DNA from: Clostridia bacterium
GTDB lineage: Bacteria; Bacillota_A; Clostridia; Christensenellales; Aristaeellaceae
Assembly (NCBI GenBank): GCA_025997215.1
Contig: BNUH01000005.1
Coordinates: forward strand, 15,234 to 79,233
Length of the DNA: 64,000 nucleotides
Direction of reading: 5' to 3'
Below, in pieces: positions 8,249-17,454 of the stretch. Every line of letters starts with the position of its first letter. Position 1 is the first letter of the stretch. The notes beneath the pieces were generated by a model, which was not told the origin of the DNA, did not search any database, and saw nothing but the letters and a program-made list of their open reading frames with translations. The translations under genes were made by a program, and so were the position numbers.

Positions 8249-9544
8249 CTAATTATTATTGTCGGTCGCGGCCAAATCTTCCACATATATAACGTTTTCG
8301 ATGGTAGCCAGGCTTTCATCGATCTCATTGAGTGCGGCGCGGACGGCCTTCTCGCGGGCCATGTGGGTAACGAACAACAGCGGCGCACGCTCACTGCCCG
8401 CCGTCTGGCGCATGGAGGCGATGCTTATGTTATGCTTGCCTAATATCCCCGCGATAGCGCCCAGCACGCCGGGCTGATCCACAGCCTGCAGTCGTATGAA
8501 GTAGCGGCTGACCCAGTCCTCATCCATCGTGATCGTGCCCGTCATCTGATAGGCCGCGCTGCCGTTAACACAATCCGTACGTGCGGCGGCGAGCATATCC
8601 GATACAACCGCGCTGGCCGTCGGAGCGTCGCCCGCCCCGCGTCCGTACAGCATTAACTCCCCGCAGGCGTGACCATACAAATAGACGGCGTTAAGCGAGC
8701 CGTTCACAGACGCCAGCGGATGTGTCAGCGGTACAAACGTTGGATGTACCCGCGCTTGAACCCTGTTGTCCGTACGCTTGCTGACAGCTAACAACTTCAA
8801 CGCGTAACCCAATTCGCGCCCGTAGGCCACGTCGATCGGCGTGATGGTTGTAATGCCTCGACAAAATATCCCATCCAGCGGCACGTGCGCGCGGAACGCC
8901 AGTGTAGACAGGATAGCCAGCTTGCACGCCGCGTCGCCGCCCTCGACGTCGGCCGTCGGATCCGGTTCAGCCAGGCCGAGCCGCTGCGCCTCAAACAACG
9001 CGTCGGCGTAAGAGGAATCCTTGGCATCCATTTCCGATAGGATATAATTGGTTGTACCATTGATGATACCGTACAACCGTTCGATCCGATTAGCTTGCAG
9101 CGAATCCGTGACCGTCCGAATGACAGGTATCGCCCCGCACACCCCCGGTTCAAAATACAGCCGCGAACCCGTCGCATGTGCCGTCTCCAGCAACTCCTGC
9201 CAATGGGTAGCCAGCGCGAGCTTGTTGGCGGTGACGACCGCCTTGCCAGCAGTTAACGCCCGTCGGATGTATTCGGCGGCCGGCTGCTCGCCGCCCATAG
9301 CTTCGACTATCAAGGTTATATCGGGATCATTGAGTATGTCGTCCGCGTTATTGGTCAGCAGTTCGCGCGGCACACTAACGCCTCGGCGCTTGCGCACGTC
9401 GCGAACCAACACCCGTTTGATGTTGAACTCGACGCCTTCACGTGCCGCCATCTCGCCACTCATGTCGACGACCAGCCGCCACACGCCTGCGCCGATATTG
9501 CCCAACCCCAGGAATCCGACCGTCACCTGCTTGATCGATTGCAT
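8249..9544 (-). CDS. hom: Homoserine dehydrogenase with C-terminal ACT domain
   Basis: This 431-aa enzyme reduces aspartate semialdehyde to homoserine in threonine and methionine synthesis. The NAD(P) Rossmann motif GFLGLGNIGAGV is at residues 9-20. The central domain has GIINGTTNYILSEM and EPDPTADVEGGDAACKL, which hold the catalytic Lys/Asp region. The last 80 residues are an ACT domain (YFIRLQAVDQPGVLGAIAGI) expected to bind threonine or a related effector. It stands alone: the aspartokinase, thrB and thrC genes are not adjacent. The next upstream gene on the strand is coaX, 32 bases away. Confidence 0.95.
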   Translation of the reverse strand: MQSIKQVTVGFLGLGNIGAGVWRLVVDMSGEMAAREGVEFNIKRVLVRDVRKRRGVSVPRELLTNNADDILNDPDITLIVEAMGGEQPAAEYIRRALTAGKAVVTANKLALATHWQELLETAHATGSRLYFEPGVCGAIPVIRTVTDSLQANRIERLYGIINGTTNYILSEMDAKDSSYADALFEAQRLGLAEPDPTADVEGGDAACKLAILSTLAFRAHVPLDGIFCRGITTITPIDVAYGRELGYALKLLAVSKRTDNRVQARVHPTFVPLTHPLASVNGSLNAVYLYGHACGELMLYGRGAGDAPTASAVVSDMLAAARTDCVNGSAAYQMTGTITMDEDWVSRYFIRLQAVDQPGVLGAIAGILGKHNISIASMRQTAGSERAPLLFVTHMAREKAVRAALNEIDESLATIENVIYVEDLAATDNNN

Positions 9545-9576
9545 AGGCGATCATCCTCATTACAATTATATTATAA

Positions 9577-10350
9577 TTACTTAGCCGAACGACTGCGTTC
9601 GTATAATATCCTCAGCCCTTTGAGCGTCAGCAGACCGTCGAGCGTGTCGATCGCCTTGGATTCACCGGCGATCAGCGTGGCCAGGCCGCCTGTTGCCACC
9701 ACGCGGGCCTTCGTGCCCAGCTCGTCTTGAATCTTCCTAATAATATAGTTTATTTGACCGACGAAGCCAAACACCAAACCGGCTTGAATGTTGGACACAG
9801 TGTTGCGTCCGATAACACTCGCGGGTGTTACCAGCTCGACACGCGGGAGCTTGGCCGCGCCGCTGACCAGCGCGTCCGCCGACAGCTTGATGCCCGGCGA
9901 GATAGCGCCGCCGAGGAATTCACCCCGCTCAGACACGACGCCGAAGGTCGTCGCCGTGCCGAAGTCGATGGTTATCACCGGCCCGCCATAGATGAAGTAC
10001 GCCGCGACAGCGTTGGCGATACGGTCCGTACCTAACTCCACAGGGTTGTCATAGCGCAGCGTGATGCCCAAATCCATACCGGACGACAGCAGTATGGGAT
10101 CCAGACCCAGATACAACGAACACATGTGTTCGATCGTAAAATTCACGGTCGGCACAACCGATGAGTATATCACGCCATCGATATCCTTGAGGCACAACCC
10201 CTTATGCGTGAATAAATTCTCTAACAGGATACCCAATTCATCGCTTGTGACCGTTCGGCTGGTGGAAACGCGCCAGTAGGCGGCCAAATCCTCGCCGTTA
10301 AAGACGCCGGTCTTTATGTTGGTATTACCAACATCCATCGTCAGGATCAT
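9577..10350 (-). CDS. coaX: Type III pantothenate kinase
   Basis: This 257-aa ASKHA-fold kinase phosphorylates pantothenate, the first committed step of coenzyme A synthesis. The N-terminal phosphate-binding loop reads MILTMDVGNTNIKTG, with the DxGNT signature. GTDRIANAVAA and ITIDFGTATTF follow, the latter holding the second phosphate motif; PGI-KLSADALV matches the family too. CoaX needs a monovalent cation and is not inhibited by CoA. Its start overlaps the stop of the ECF S-component gene by 4 bases, which links vitamin uptake directly to its phosphorylation. Confidence 0.95.
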   Translation of the reverse strand: MILTMDVGNTNIKTGVFNGEDLAAYWRVSTSRTVTSDELGILLENLFTHKGLCLKDIDGVIYSSVVPTVNFTIEHMCSLYLGLDPILLSSGMDLGITLRYDNPVELGTDRIANAVAAYFIYGGPVITIDFGTATTFGVVSERGEFLGGAISPGIKLSADALVSGAAKLPRVELVTPASVIGRNTVSNIQAGLVFGFVGQINYIIRKIQDELGTKARVVATGGLATLIAGESKAIDTLDGLLTLKGLRILYERSRSAK

Positions 10351-10934
10351 ATGATATTCTTATGCCTCAATCCCGCGCGATCCAATGCGGCTGTGATCGC
10401 GGGCACGACTATCGCGGCGATGATAGCCTCGGGCAGGCCGTTGGTCAGCATCACCAAACCGATCGGTTTGCCCAACGCGTCGCCATATATCAATGAAATA
10501 AGCGGCAGCACCAACAGGGTATTGGTCGCTGATCCGCAGAACGATCCGATGCCCATCGCGACGGCTTCGCCCATAGCGCCGCGCTTTGTCAGCGATTGCA
10601 AAGCGCGAGTAACCAGCCAGGCGACCAGTGGAAACATAACGCGCGGGACAATGGAGACCAGCGGGTTTTGGAAAACATAAAGCGACACGCCGAACAGCGC
10701 GCGAAAGAAACTCGTTAAACCAAAGGCCAACCCCAGAAACATACCTACAGGCAGCCCTTCAACCATCAATCCCACCAGCACTGGAATGTGCATAGTGGTA
10801 GGATTGATAGGCGGGATCGTTATGTAACCTATCTGTGGTATAAATGTAAACAGCAGCAACACGGCCAGCAGCATACCAGCAACGGCGATGGCGCGGGTGC
10901 GGTTCGTTTGAGCAGCGGCGGACAGGCGTGGCAT
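10347..10934 (-). CDS. ECF transporter S component, probably for pantothenate
   Basis: This 195-aa protein has six hydrophobic segments. The first is followed by GYITIPPINPTTMHIPVLVG, a pattern typical of ECF substrate-binding (S) subunits of the PF12822 class. It would work with shared EcfA/EcfT energising subunits that are not in this window. The 4-base overlap with the pantothenate kinase gene suggests the substrate is pantothenate (PanT-like); this is inference from context. The protein ends LRHKNII and begins with a 20-residue cytosolic basic tail. Confidence 0.8.
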   Translation of the reverse strand: MPRLSAAAQTNRTRAIAVAGMLLAVLLLFTFIPQIGYITIPPINPTTMHIPVLVGLMVEGLPVGMFLGLAFGLTSFFRALFGVSLYVFQNPLVSIVPRVMFPLVAWLVTRALQSLTKRGAMGEAVAMGIGSFCGSATNTLLVLPLISLIYGDALGKPIGLVMLTNGLPEAIIAAIVVPAITAALDRAGLRHKNII

Positions 10935-11009
10935 TATCGCTCAACCTCCCAATGGGTTAGTTAATGGTATTATAATCGCTATGAGCGGGTTTGTCAAAGT
11001 TGGCGTGGA

Positions 11010-11516
11010 TCATCCGCCGGCAATCTGCTTGGCGATGAAATCCATCACCTGATCCGGCTCGATGTTCATAACGTGGGCGAATTCTTCATACAGCCGCTTC
11101 TCGGCGTCGCGCATGAACTTCTCATCCGTCGGGCTGAACTTCAGCTTCTTTTCCTGCTGGGTCTGCTGGCGCGCGTACAGCGACTTGATCATCCGGATCA
11201 GCTCGACGCGGTCGCCTTTCGCCAGTATTTCCTTATAAGAAGCCCGGCGCGTCTTGTCGTCAGCGATCCAGTCGGCCTCAAAGGTCGGCATCGATTGGAT
11301 GAGCTTCGTGATCTCCTCGGCAGACAGCACCCGCTTCAGTTTGCCAACAGCCTTCTCGTTATCGGTAGGCAGATAGTGAATCGTTGAGTCGCTGTCGAAT
11401 TCAGGCCGCAATACGTAATAATGGCGGGTAATTCCCTCGACGCATTTATCCTCAATCCCGATGATTCGGCAAACGCCGTTGGATCCATAGAGTACTGTGT
11501 CGCCCACATTGAACAT
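11010..11516 (-). CDS. carD: CarD/CdnL family RNA polymerase-binding regulator
   Basis: This 168-aa protein has an N-terminal CarD/TRCF Tudor-like RNA-polymerase interaction domain (MFNVGDTVLYGSNGVCRI, YYVLRP, PTDN). It is followed by a helical DNA-binding domain rich in basic and acidic residues (SYKEILAKGDRVELIRMIKS). Members bind the RNAP beta lobe and stabilise the open complex, tuning rRNA and growth genes. The gene is monocistronic: it has its own near-consensus promoter (11543-11571) and lies after a large gene-poor stretch. Confidence 0.92.
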   Translation of the reverse strand: MFNVGDTVLYGSNGVCRIIGIEDKCVEGITRHYYVLRPEFDSDSTIHYLPTDNEKAVGKLKRVLSAEEITKLIQSMPTFEADWIADDKTRRASYKEILAKGDRVELIRMIKSLYARQQTQQEKKLKFSPTDEKFMRDAEKRLYEEFAHVMNIEPDQVMDFIAKQIAGG

Positions 11517-11542
11517 GCCGCATCCCCCCTTAACCAGGATTC

Positions 11543-11571
11543 ACTATACCATATATCCTTCGGTAATGCAA
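11543..11571 (-). promoter_or_regulatory. Sigma-A promoter of carD
   Basis: Read on the minus strand: TTGCAT (11571-11566), a 17-base spacer, TATAGT (11548-11543). It lies about 30 bases upstream of the carD start codon. Confidence 0.7.
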
Positions 11572-11701
11572 TTCAATGCTTGCCCACTTTACCTTGCAGC
11601 AGGTCGATTGTCTTGTTTATATAATTTTTAATAAATATTAACTATATCTCCCGGGAGTTTGGCAGTAAGAAGGCCTCAAAAGAAGAAAAAACCAAGCGGG
11701 G

Positions 11702-11850
11702 TTACTGTCCAGCAGGGAAGCGGTGATTCATGAAATTTGTCCGCTGTAGCGCAATTTACCAGCACTTCAGGTCAAAAACATCGGCTCACACGTCAGAATT
11801 TGATTCTAGAGGTTGTTTTTCTAACAACTTTTACACCTGCTGGACAGTAA
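11702..11850. mobile_element. 149-bp MITE with 15-bp perfect inverted ends and 9-bp target duplication
   Basis: The ends TTACTGTCCAGCAGG (11702-11716) and CCTGCTGGACAGTAA (11836-11850) are perfect inverted repeats. The element is bounded on both sides by CAAGCGGGG (11693-11701 and 11851-11859), an exact 9-bp direct repeat that I read as a target-site duplication. There is no coding capacity inside. A 9-bp duplication fits IS4-like, IS1 or IS256-type transposases; no full-length parent with these ends was seen in the window. Exact duplication and perfect ends suggest a fairly recent insertion. Confidence 0.85.
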
Positions 11851-11915
11851 CAAGCGGGGAAAGGAATTTCCAGGAAAATAGAGAAAGGGTATTGAGTAAT
11901 ATGGAGTAGTAATGA

Positions 11916-12272
11916 TATAATTCAAATATATTCTATCAGCGCAGTGGTACGCCAGTATACTTGAGTCGAGAGAAGAGGATAAAGGCACATTTTTTGACAT
12001 GCTGTTTAGCGCTGCTCGTATATCGAATCATCGAAAAAAGGCTGGGTACAGACTATACATCCAGCCAAATCACCAACACGCTTCGGGAGATGGATTTTTT
12101 AAGCACTGATGAAGGTTATATACCCACATATACCCGAACAGCGTTGACAGACGCGCTGCACAGCATGGTTGGTTTTAGGACGGACAGGCATATCATTACG
12201 AAAAAAAAGATGTCGCACATACAAAAACAGAGCAAGGACGACAGGATATTACTCAAAAGCGGCCTCCTGTAG
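11916..12272 (+). pseudogene. C-terminal remnant of an IS1634/IS4-type transposase
   Basis: An open stretch of 118 codons ends at a TAG. It encodes GTPVYLSREKRIKAHFLTCC, then ALLVYRIIEKRLG, EGYIPTYTRTALTDALH and FRTDRHIITKKKM. This is the characteristic C-terminal end of IS1634-like DDE transposases (IS4 superfamily). The upstream catalytic part is missing: a TGA closes the frame at 11913. So only about the last fifth of the protein survives. It follows the 149-bp MITE by 65 bases, and the whole 11.6-12.3 kb stretch reads as an insertion graveyard. Confidence 0.85.
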
Positions 12273-12387
12273 CACCCCGTTTCCCCTTGTCGCAACTCGC
12301 TTTTTGGCTTTATTGCTGTCAAAGATGGGAGTATAATATGTAGTATACAAATTGTCAACAAATATTTGGAAAAATAGTGGAATTCTA

Positions 12388-13143
12388 CTACGCATACTCC
12401 ACCTGCTCAGCAAATTCCAGAGGATTGCTCATGACTATCTCATATTCCTGGAGCATGCGCTCGCCGGACAGACTGCGCGCGACCAGGTTCATGCGGGCTT
12501 CGTCCACATAATAGCGGTTGATCGATACCGCGCCGATGAAGTTATAACCATTCGTGGTTAATATGGATTCCCACTCCTGGTGGCATGGGATCATTGTGTT
12601 GGGCAGCGTGGCCTCGATCGCAAACACCCACGGCCTGATGGCGGAAAAGTCAATCCCTTCCAGCACATCCTTCTCAAAGCCCTCGACGTCTATCTTGCAG
12701 AAGTGGATCGGCTGCCGCTTTATGTCGATGTATTCGGGCACGACATCCGACAGCGGGTGCACCGGCATCATACGCGGATGCGCACCGGCGGCTAGCCACT
12801 GCGTGTACTGGGGTGACGCGCTGCCGTCCGGTTGGTTCGGACGCAGGAACGCCGAACTCCAGCCTGCCTCAAACAGCGGCAGCGTTTCGGCCCTGCTGCC
12901 CGCGCCCATGCACAGATTGATGTCGAATGGCCGCTGCGCGCATAATTTGGCATATGCTTCCGGCAGTGGCTCGATGTTGATCCCGCGCCAGCCTTTGTCG
13001 TAAAACAGCTTCGTCACCGACAGTATCATCGGGTCGCTCGCGCCGACATCGATGTAAAATCCCCGCTCCACCTCGTGCAGGAGCGAGAATAGCAGCAGAT
13101 CCTCCTGATACTGGGCGTATGAGATCAATCGTTGCTTAGGCAT
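12388..13143 (-). CDS. FkbM-family methyltransferase
   Basis: This 251-aa SAM-dependent methyltransferase has the FkbM pattern: YAQYQEDLLLFSLL, then FYIDVGASDPMILSVTKLFY (motif I, SAM site), WRGINIEPLPEAYAKL (motif II) and HFCKIDVEGFEKDVLEGIDF (motif IV). Such enzymes usually O-methylate sugars or lipids of surface glycans. It is a single gene between transposon debris and the EamA gene. Its ribosome binding site GGAGGGA lies inside the 3' arm of a long leader hairpin (13153-13200), suggesting translational control. Confidence 0.85.
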   Translation of the reverse strand: MPKQRLISYAQYQEDLLLFSLLHEVERGFYIDVGASDPMILSVTKLFYDKGWRGINIEPLPEAYAKLCAQRPFDINLCMGAGSRAETLPLFEAGWSSAFLRPNQPDGSASPQYTQWLAAGAHPRMMPVHPLSDVVPEYIDIKRQPIHFCKIDVEGFEKDVLEGIDFSAIRPWVFAIEATLPNTMIPCHQEWESILTTNGYNFIGAVSINRYYVDEARMNLVARSLSGERMLQEYEIVMSNPLEFAEQVEYA

Positions 13144-13152
13144 ATATAAACG

Positions 13153-13210
13153 TCCCTCCGCGCGGCAGACTCTGACAATCTAAAACCATGCGCGAAGGGA
13201 GTAAATTATA
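13153..13210 (-). promoter_or_regulatory. Leader hairpin that buries the FkbM ribosome binding site, with TATAAT box
   Basis: On the minus strand TCCCTTCGCGC (13200-13190) can pair with GCGCGGAGGGA (13163-13153), 10 of 11 pairs, across a 26-base loop. The 3' arm contains GGAGGGA, the only SD-like sequence before the ATG at 13143. A TATAAT box (13210-13205) lies right before the hairpin, so the transcript would start in or just before the 5' arm. The -35 is weak. Confidence 0.5.
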
Positions 13211-13233
13211 CCCGCGTGCAAGTACCTTTCTTG

Positions 13234-14121
13234 TTATGCTGACTCAACGTTCCTGGCTTGAATTCTAGCATTATTGACCGTCCACACCGTTACCGATGCG
13301 ATTACAACGCAGCCGCCCGCCAGTGCGTACACACCCGGCAGTTCGCCGTCGAATAGGAATACCCACACGGGATTCAGTATCGGCTCGATAATCCCCAGCA
13401 AACAAGCGGCCAGCGGCGGGCACTTATCCGCGGCCAGCCCGTATAGCACGTACGGCACGCCCAATTGGAACACGCCCAGCACCAGCAGGTTGAGCACAGC
13501 GCGCCCCGTGATCGCCGTGGGTATGAGCAGCAGGAATGGCAGCCCGACCGCCGCCGTGAGCAGATGCCCCAGTACGATGCCCGTCATGCGCGTATCCGCG
13601 TCCACACGCCCTGTACTGATGAACATCAGCGCGAAGAATAGCCCGCTGGCCAGGCCGATCAAGTTCCCCACCATGCTCCCCGAATCCATCTTATCCGCAA
13701 AGCACAGCGCGATCCCGCCCAGCGTCAGACCTACCACCACGAAATCCGCCGCGCGGAACCGCTGCTTATACACCGCCGCCGATATAACAAGAATGTAGAT
13801 CGGCGCGGAGTATTGCAGAACGATGGCGTTCGCCGAGGTGGTGGTCTTGTTTGCCGACACGAACGATATGAACGTGAGGCTCAGCATCGCGCCCGCCACG
13901 ACCGACTTGCGGTTGAAGCGCCACTTCATCCCCTGCCAGCGCATGAAGCCGAACGCGACGCCCGCCGATATAAGGCTTCGCCCGCCAGCGATTGCCAGCG
14001 GGTTCCACGGAATTGATTTGATGAAAATGCCAGCGATGCTCCACAGCGCGGCGCACGCGAGCATCTGCATTATGGCGCGGTTGCGGCCCGATGCCTCGGC
14101 ATTCGAGGCGAGACCAGGCAT
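13234..14121 (-). CDS. EamA/DMT-family transporter
   Basis: This 295-aa protein has ten hydrophobic segments arranged as two five-helix EamA repeats. The first opens with ALWSIAGIFIKSIPWNPLAI and the second with GLASGLFFALMFISTGR. DMT permeases of this kind export amino acids, nucleosides or other small metabolites; the substrate cannot be predicted. The GNAT gene ends one base before this gene starts, so the two form a unit downstream of ftsZ. Confidence 0.9.
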   Translation of the reverse strand: MPGLASNAEASGRNRAIMQMLACAALWSIAGIFIKSIPWNPLAIAGGRSLISAGVAFGFMRWQGMKWRFNRKSVVAGAMLSLTFISFVSANKTTTSANAIVLQYSAPIYILVISAAVYKQRFRAADFVVVGLTLGGIALCFADKMDSGSMVGNLIGLASGLFFALMFISTGRVDADTRMTGIVLGHLLTAAVGLPFLLLIPTAITGRAVLNLLVLGVFQLGVPYVLYGLAADKCPPLAACLLGIIEPILNPVWVFLFDGELPGVYALAGGCVVIASVTVWTVNNARIQARNVESA

Positions 14122-14122
14122 C

Positions 14123-14734
14123 TTACAGCACCTTGCGCATCACGGCGACGTTTCCGGTTTCCCGCGCCTTTGTGAAGCCCGACTTCTCATACATATGGTT
14201 CGGCCCGTAAAAGTCGAACGGTTCCCGCTTGTCGTGCGCGCGAGGATAACCCTCGACGGCCGGGTACCCATCCGCGCGCGCGTCACTCACAACCCGCTCC
14301 AGCAGCGCGGATGCAATCCCCTGGCCGCGAAACTCCGGCGCAATCGTAAAACATGTGATGGATTTGACACGCTCGGCATTATCGCCGCGTATGAACGCGC
14401 TTAACCTGTCGTCATGGTCGAACCGTTTGTAGGACGTCTTGTCGTTCGCGTTAACCCAACCGACGGGCAGACCGTCCGCAAAGGCCAGGTACCCGCGCAG
14501 CGTACCATCCTCAATGAATTGGGCCGCCGCGCCGCGCAGTGTCGTCCTCAACCCATCGACACCGCCGCCGGCCGCTTCTATCTGTTCCCCAAACGCCTTC
14601 TCATCTTCCGAGCACACGTGGTAATACGTGCAGTAGCAACACGACCATTCCGCATGGTCGGTGAAAGCGCGGTTGTCGAAGAAGTCGAAGAATGCGTGAG
14701 CGTTATCTTTGGTAAGGGGGCTAATCTCAACCAA
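14123..14734 (-). CDS. GNAT-family N-acetyltransferase
   Basis: This 203-aa acetyl-CoA-dependent acetyltransferase has the GNAT acetyl-CoA motif A: TCFTIAPEFRGQGIASALLE (R/QxxGxG/A region). A final strand MYEKSGFTKARE forms motif B. The N-terminal part includes a Cys-rich WSCCYCTYYH segment. The substrate is unknown. It begins 23 bases after the ftsZ stop and is followed at once by the EamA gene, so it could be read through from the division operon. Confidence 0.88.
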   Translation of the reverse strand: MVEISPLTKDNAHAFFDFFDNRAFTDHAEWSCCYCTYYHVCSEDEKAFGEQIEAAGGGVDGLRTTLRGAAAQFIEDGTLRGYLAFADGLPVGWVNANDKTSYKRFDHDDRLSAFIRGDNAERVKSITCFTIAPEFRGQGIASALLERVVSDARADGYPAVEGYPRAHDKREPFDFYGPNHMYEKSGFTKARETGNVAVMRKVL

Positions 14735-14757
14735 CTAACTCATCCCCTTATCATCTA

Positions 14758-16077
14758 TTACCGCTTCGGCGTCCTTCTCAAATACGCCGGGATGTCCGAG
14801 GCGTAGTTGGCCGCCTTGCCAGCGTCCGGCTGCGGCTCTAATGCTGGAGTGCGCTGGGTGGATGCCGGAGCGGGTTCGTCCTGGAACGCGGGCCGCCTGT
14901 TGGCCGGAGGCGTCCTGTTGTTGACGAACGAAGGGATCTCCGGTTCGTTGGCGTAGGCGTTCTGATTAACGCCATATGGATTGTAGCCGCCGTAAGCGGA
15001 GGGCATGCCGCCAGCCGCCGACGCCGACCGCGCTTCATCCGCGACAGACCTGCCAGCAGCGGCCGAACCGCCGCGCGCCGAGCTGCGTGGTTCGCTCTTC
15101 TTATCCCTGGACGGGAACGGCGTCTTTTCAAACCCCGTCGCGATAACGGTAATCCGCACTTCCTCGGTCATCGTCTCGTCCACACCCGCGCCGAATATGA
15201 TATTCGCCTCATCGTCCGCGGCCTGGATGATCATCTGGGTGGCCTCGTTGATGTCCAGTATGGACATATCCTCGCCGCCCGTGATGTTGATGAGCACCGC
15301 GCGCGCGCCGTCGATAGAGGTCTCCAGCATGGGCGAAGATATGGCATTCTTCGCGGCCTCGACCATGCGGTTTTCGCCGCGCCCGACGCCGATCCCCATG
15401 TGCGCCAACCCGCCGGATTCCATGACCGTCTTGACGTCCGCGAAGTCCAGGTTGATCAGGCTGGGCACGGCTATCAAGTCGGATATGCCCTGGATGCCCT
15501 GGCGCAGCACATCGTCCGCAAGCCTGAACGCTTCCAGCATCGTCGTGCCCTTTGTGACGACCTGTAACAACCGATCGTTGGGTATTACGACCAACGTATC
15601 CACCCGCTGCTTCAGCTCGTCGATGCCCGCGTCCGCGTTTTTCATGCGCTGTTTGCCTTCGAATTGGAAGGGCTTGGTAACCACGCCAATCGTCAGGCAC
15701 CCCAGATCCCGCGCGATCTCCGCGACGATAGGCGCGGCGCCGGTGCCCGTGCCGCCACCCATCCCGGCTGTGACGAATACCAGGTCGCTATTCTTCAGCG
15801 CCTGGGCTATCTCCTCGCGGCTTTCCTCGGCGGCGCGGCGGCCGATGTCTGGAATCGCGCCCGCGCCCAGACCCTTGGTGAGCTTCTCGCCAATCTGAAT
15901 CTTCGTCTGCGCGCGCGAAAGGTTGAGCGCCTGTTTGTCCGTGTTCACCGCGATGAACTCGACGCCGCGCAAACCCGCCTCGACCATGCGGTTGACGGCG
16001 TTATTCCCCGCGCCGCCGCAGCCCACCACGCGAATAGACGCAAACCCGGTCTCTTCCATCTCGAATTCCAGTGCCAT
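14758..16077 (-). CDS. ftsZ: Cell division GTPase FtsZ
   Basis: This 439-aa tubulin homologue polymerises into the Z-ring. GTP-binding landmarks: [16 protein letters not shown] near the N-terminus, the tubulin signature [10 protein letters not shown], and the T7 loop [11 protein letters not shown]. The globular domain is followed by a long Ala/Pro/Ser/Asn linker of about 110 residues and the conserved C-terminal peptide [12 protein letters not shown], which contacts FtsA and SepF. It is the last dcw gene here, 21 bases after ftsA. Both tethers, FtsA and SepF, are encoded in the window. Confidence 0.98.
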   Translation of the reverse strand: MALEFEMEETGFASIRVVGCGGAGNNAVNRMVEAGLRGVEFIAVNTDKQALNLSRAQTKIQIGEKLTKGLGAGAIPDIGRRAAEESREEIAQALKNSDLVFVTAGMGGGTGTGAAPIVAEIARDLGCLTIGVVTKPFQFEGKQRMKNADAGIDELKQRVDTLVVIPNDRLLQVVTKGTTMLEAFRLADDVLRQGIQGISDLIAVPSLINLDFADVKTVMESGGLAHMGIGVGRGENRMVEAAKNAISSPMLETSIDGARAVLINITGGEDMSILDINEATQMIIQAADDEANIIFGAGVDETMTEEVRITVIATGFEKTPFPSRDKKSEPRSSARGGSAAAGRSVADEARSASAAGGMPSAYGGYNPYGVNQNAYANEPEIPSFVNNRTPPANRRPAFQDEPAPASTQRTPALEPQPDAGKAANYASDIPAYLRRTPKR

Positions 16078-16098
16078 GACGCGATCCCCCTCAAATTC

Positions 16099-17283
16099 TT
16101 AACGCTTAAAAAAGCTCTTCAGCGACAGTCTCGCCCGCTCGAACAGCCCGCCGCTCTCCTCCTGCTGCTCGATCGTCTCGAATACCAGGTCGATCAGCCC
16201 CAGCGCGCTGGAGTAGATGGGGCTGTTGAGCTTGGCGGCCTTGGGCGCTGGCGCGCGTATGGGCTTCTCCAGCTGGCGGGAGAGATACTCCCGTCCGCCG
16301 CGCATCATAGCCACGCCACCGCCCGTCAGGTATATATTGCTCCAGCCGCCCAGACGTACGCCGCTCTGATCCAGCGTCTCACGGATGGCATCCGCAATCT
16401 CGTCCACGCGCGGCTCCAGCACTCGCGACACATCCTCGCGCGCGAATGACTGGGCGCGTCCCGTATCGCTGACCGCCTCGATGACCTCGCCGCCGCCTTG
16501 ACCGAAGCTGTACCCACGCTTGACCTGCTCGGCCATGGTCATAGGCAGCTCCAGCCCGTAGGTGAGATCCACCGTGATATGCGCGCCGCCCATGGGTATC
16601 ACCTTGTGGAATACCAGCGCGTCGCCCTCCACGGCCATTACCTCCATGGACAGATAACCCACATCTATCAATACGCTCGTGCGGTCGCGATCCTCCTGGG
16701 GCAGGAACAGCAGCGCCTCGCCCATGGGCGAGGAGAAGAAGCCCGCGACGTCCAGGTTCATCTTCTCCATCCGGCGCGTGATGTCCTTCAGGAAGAACTC
16801 GTCCGTCACCACAAAGGAGACCAAAGCGCGGAGTACGCCGCCCTTCAGCCCCACGGGCTCCATCGTTTTCTTGCCCTCGTCCACCATGAACCACGCCGGG
16901 CTGCGGTGGATCATCACGCCCCGGACGGGCTGGATCTCGGCATCCGCCATCTGGAATACGCGCTCTATATCCGCCGGGGTCACGTGCGGATCCAATCCCT
17001 GCAGCTGCAGCTGGATCTCGGTGACATAAACCCTGCAGAATTCGCCCGGCACACCCACATGGATCTCGCGGATCCTGCGGTGCGACTGGGCTTCAGCCTG
17101 GCGGATGGATTTGCCTATCGCCTCGTCCACCAGCTCCGGCACATTCCAATACCCCTCGGTAAACCCGTCGTAGGAGGCGACGCCAGCACCGATTATGTCA
17201 CAGCGATGATAACCGCTGGACTCCGCTACGAGCGTTACGACCTTGGATGTCCCAAAGTCGATCGCAGCCGCCATGCTCTTCAC
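16099..17283 (-). CDS. ftsA: Cell division protein FtsA
   Basis: This 394-aa actin-like ATPase anchors FtsZ to the membrane. It starts at a GTG 6 bases after AGGAGGAGGGG; AAIDFGTSKVVTLVAES is phosphate loop 1, VLIDVGYLSMEV is phosphate 2, and IYLTGGGVAMMRG is the adenosine motif. The C-terminal peptide ARLSLKSFFKR is a short amphipathic basic helix, the expected membrane anchor. A good promoter lies about 50 bases upstream, so ftsA-ftsZ can be transcribed apart from the rest of the dcw cluster. Confidence 0.93.
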   Translation of the reverse strand: MKSMAAAIDFGTSKVVTLVAESSGYHRCDIIGAGVASYDGFTEGYWNVPELVDEAIGKSIRQAEAQSHRRIREIHVGVPGEFCRVYVTEIQLQLQGLDPHVTPADIERVFQMADAEIQPVRGVMIHRSPAWFMVDEGKKTMEPVGLKGGVLRALVSFVVTDEFFLKDITRRMEKMNLDVAGFFSSPMGEALLFLPQEDRDRTSVLIDVGYLSMEVMAVEGDALVFHKVIPMGGAHITVDLTYGLELPMTMAEQVKRGYSFGQGGGEVIEAVSDTGRAQSFAREDVSRVLEPRVDEIADAIRETLDQSGVRLGGWSNIYLTGGGVAMMRGGREYLSRQLEKPIRAPAPKAAKLNSPIYSSALGLIDLVFETIEQQEESGGLFERARLSLKSFFKR

Positions 17284-17329
17284 AGAAGGCCCCTCCTCCT
17301 AACAAAACCGTTTCCAGAATTCATCCCTT

Positions 17330-17358
17330 ATTCTACCCTTTCCTCGCGGCATTTGCAA
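17330..17358 (-). promoter_or_regulatory. Sigma-A promoter for ftsA-ftsZ
   Basis: Minus strand: TTGCAA (17358-17353), exactly 17 bases, TAGAAT (17335-17330). It is placed about 45 bases before the ftsA start codon. Confidence 0.65.
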
Positions 17359-17454
17359 GGCAGGAATATCCAATTCAGCATTATTTTACCAATAAAACGC
17401 GAAGGCCATCGGAAAACATCCCGACCGTTGGTCTTGTTTTTTGAATGCCTTCAC

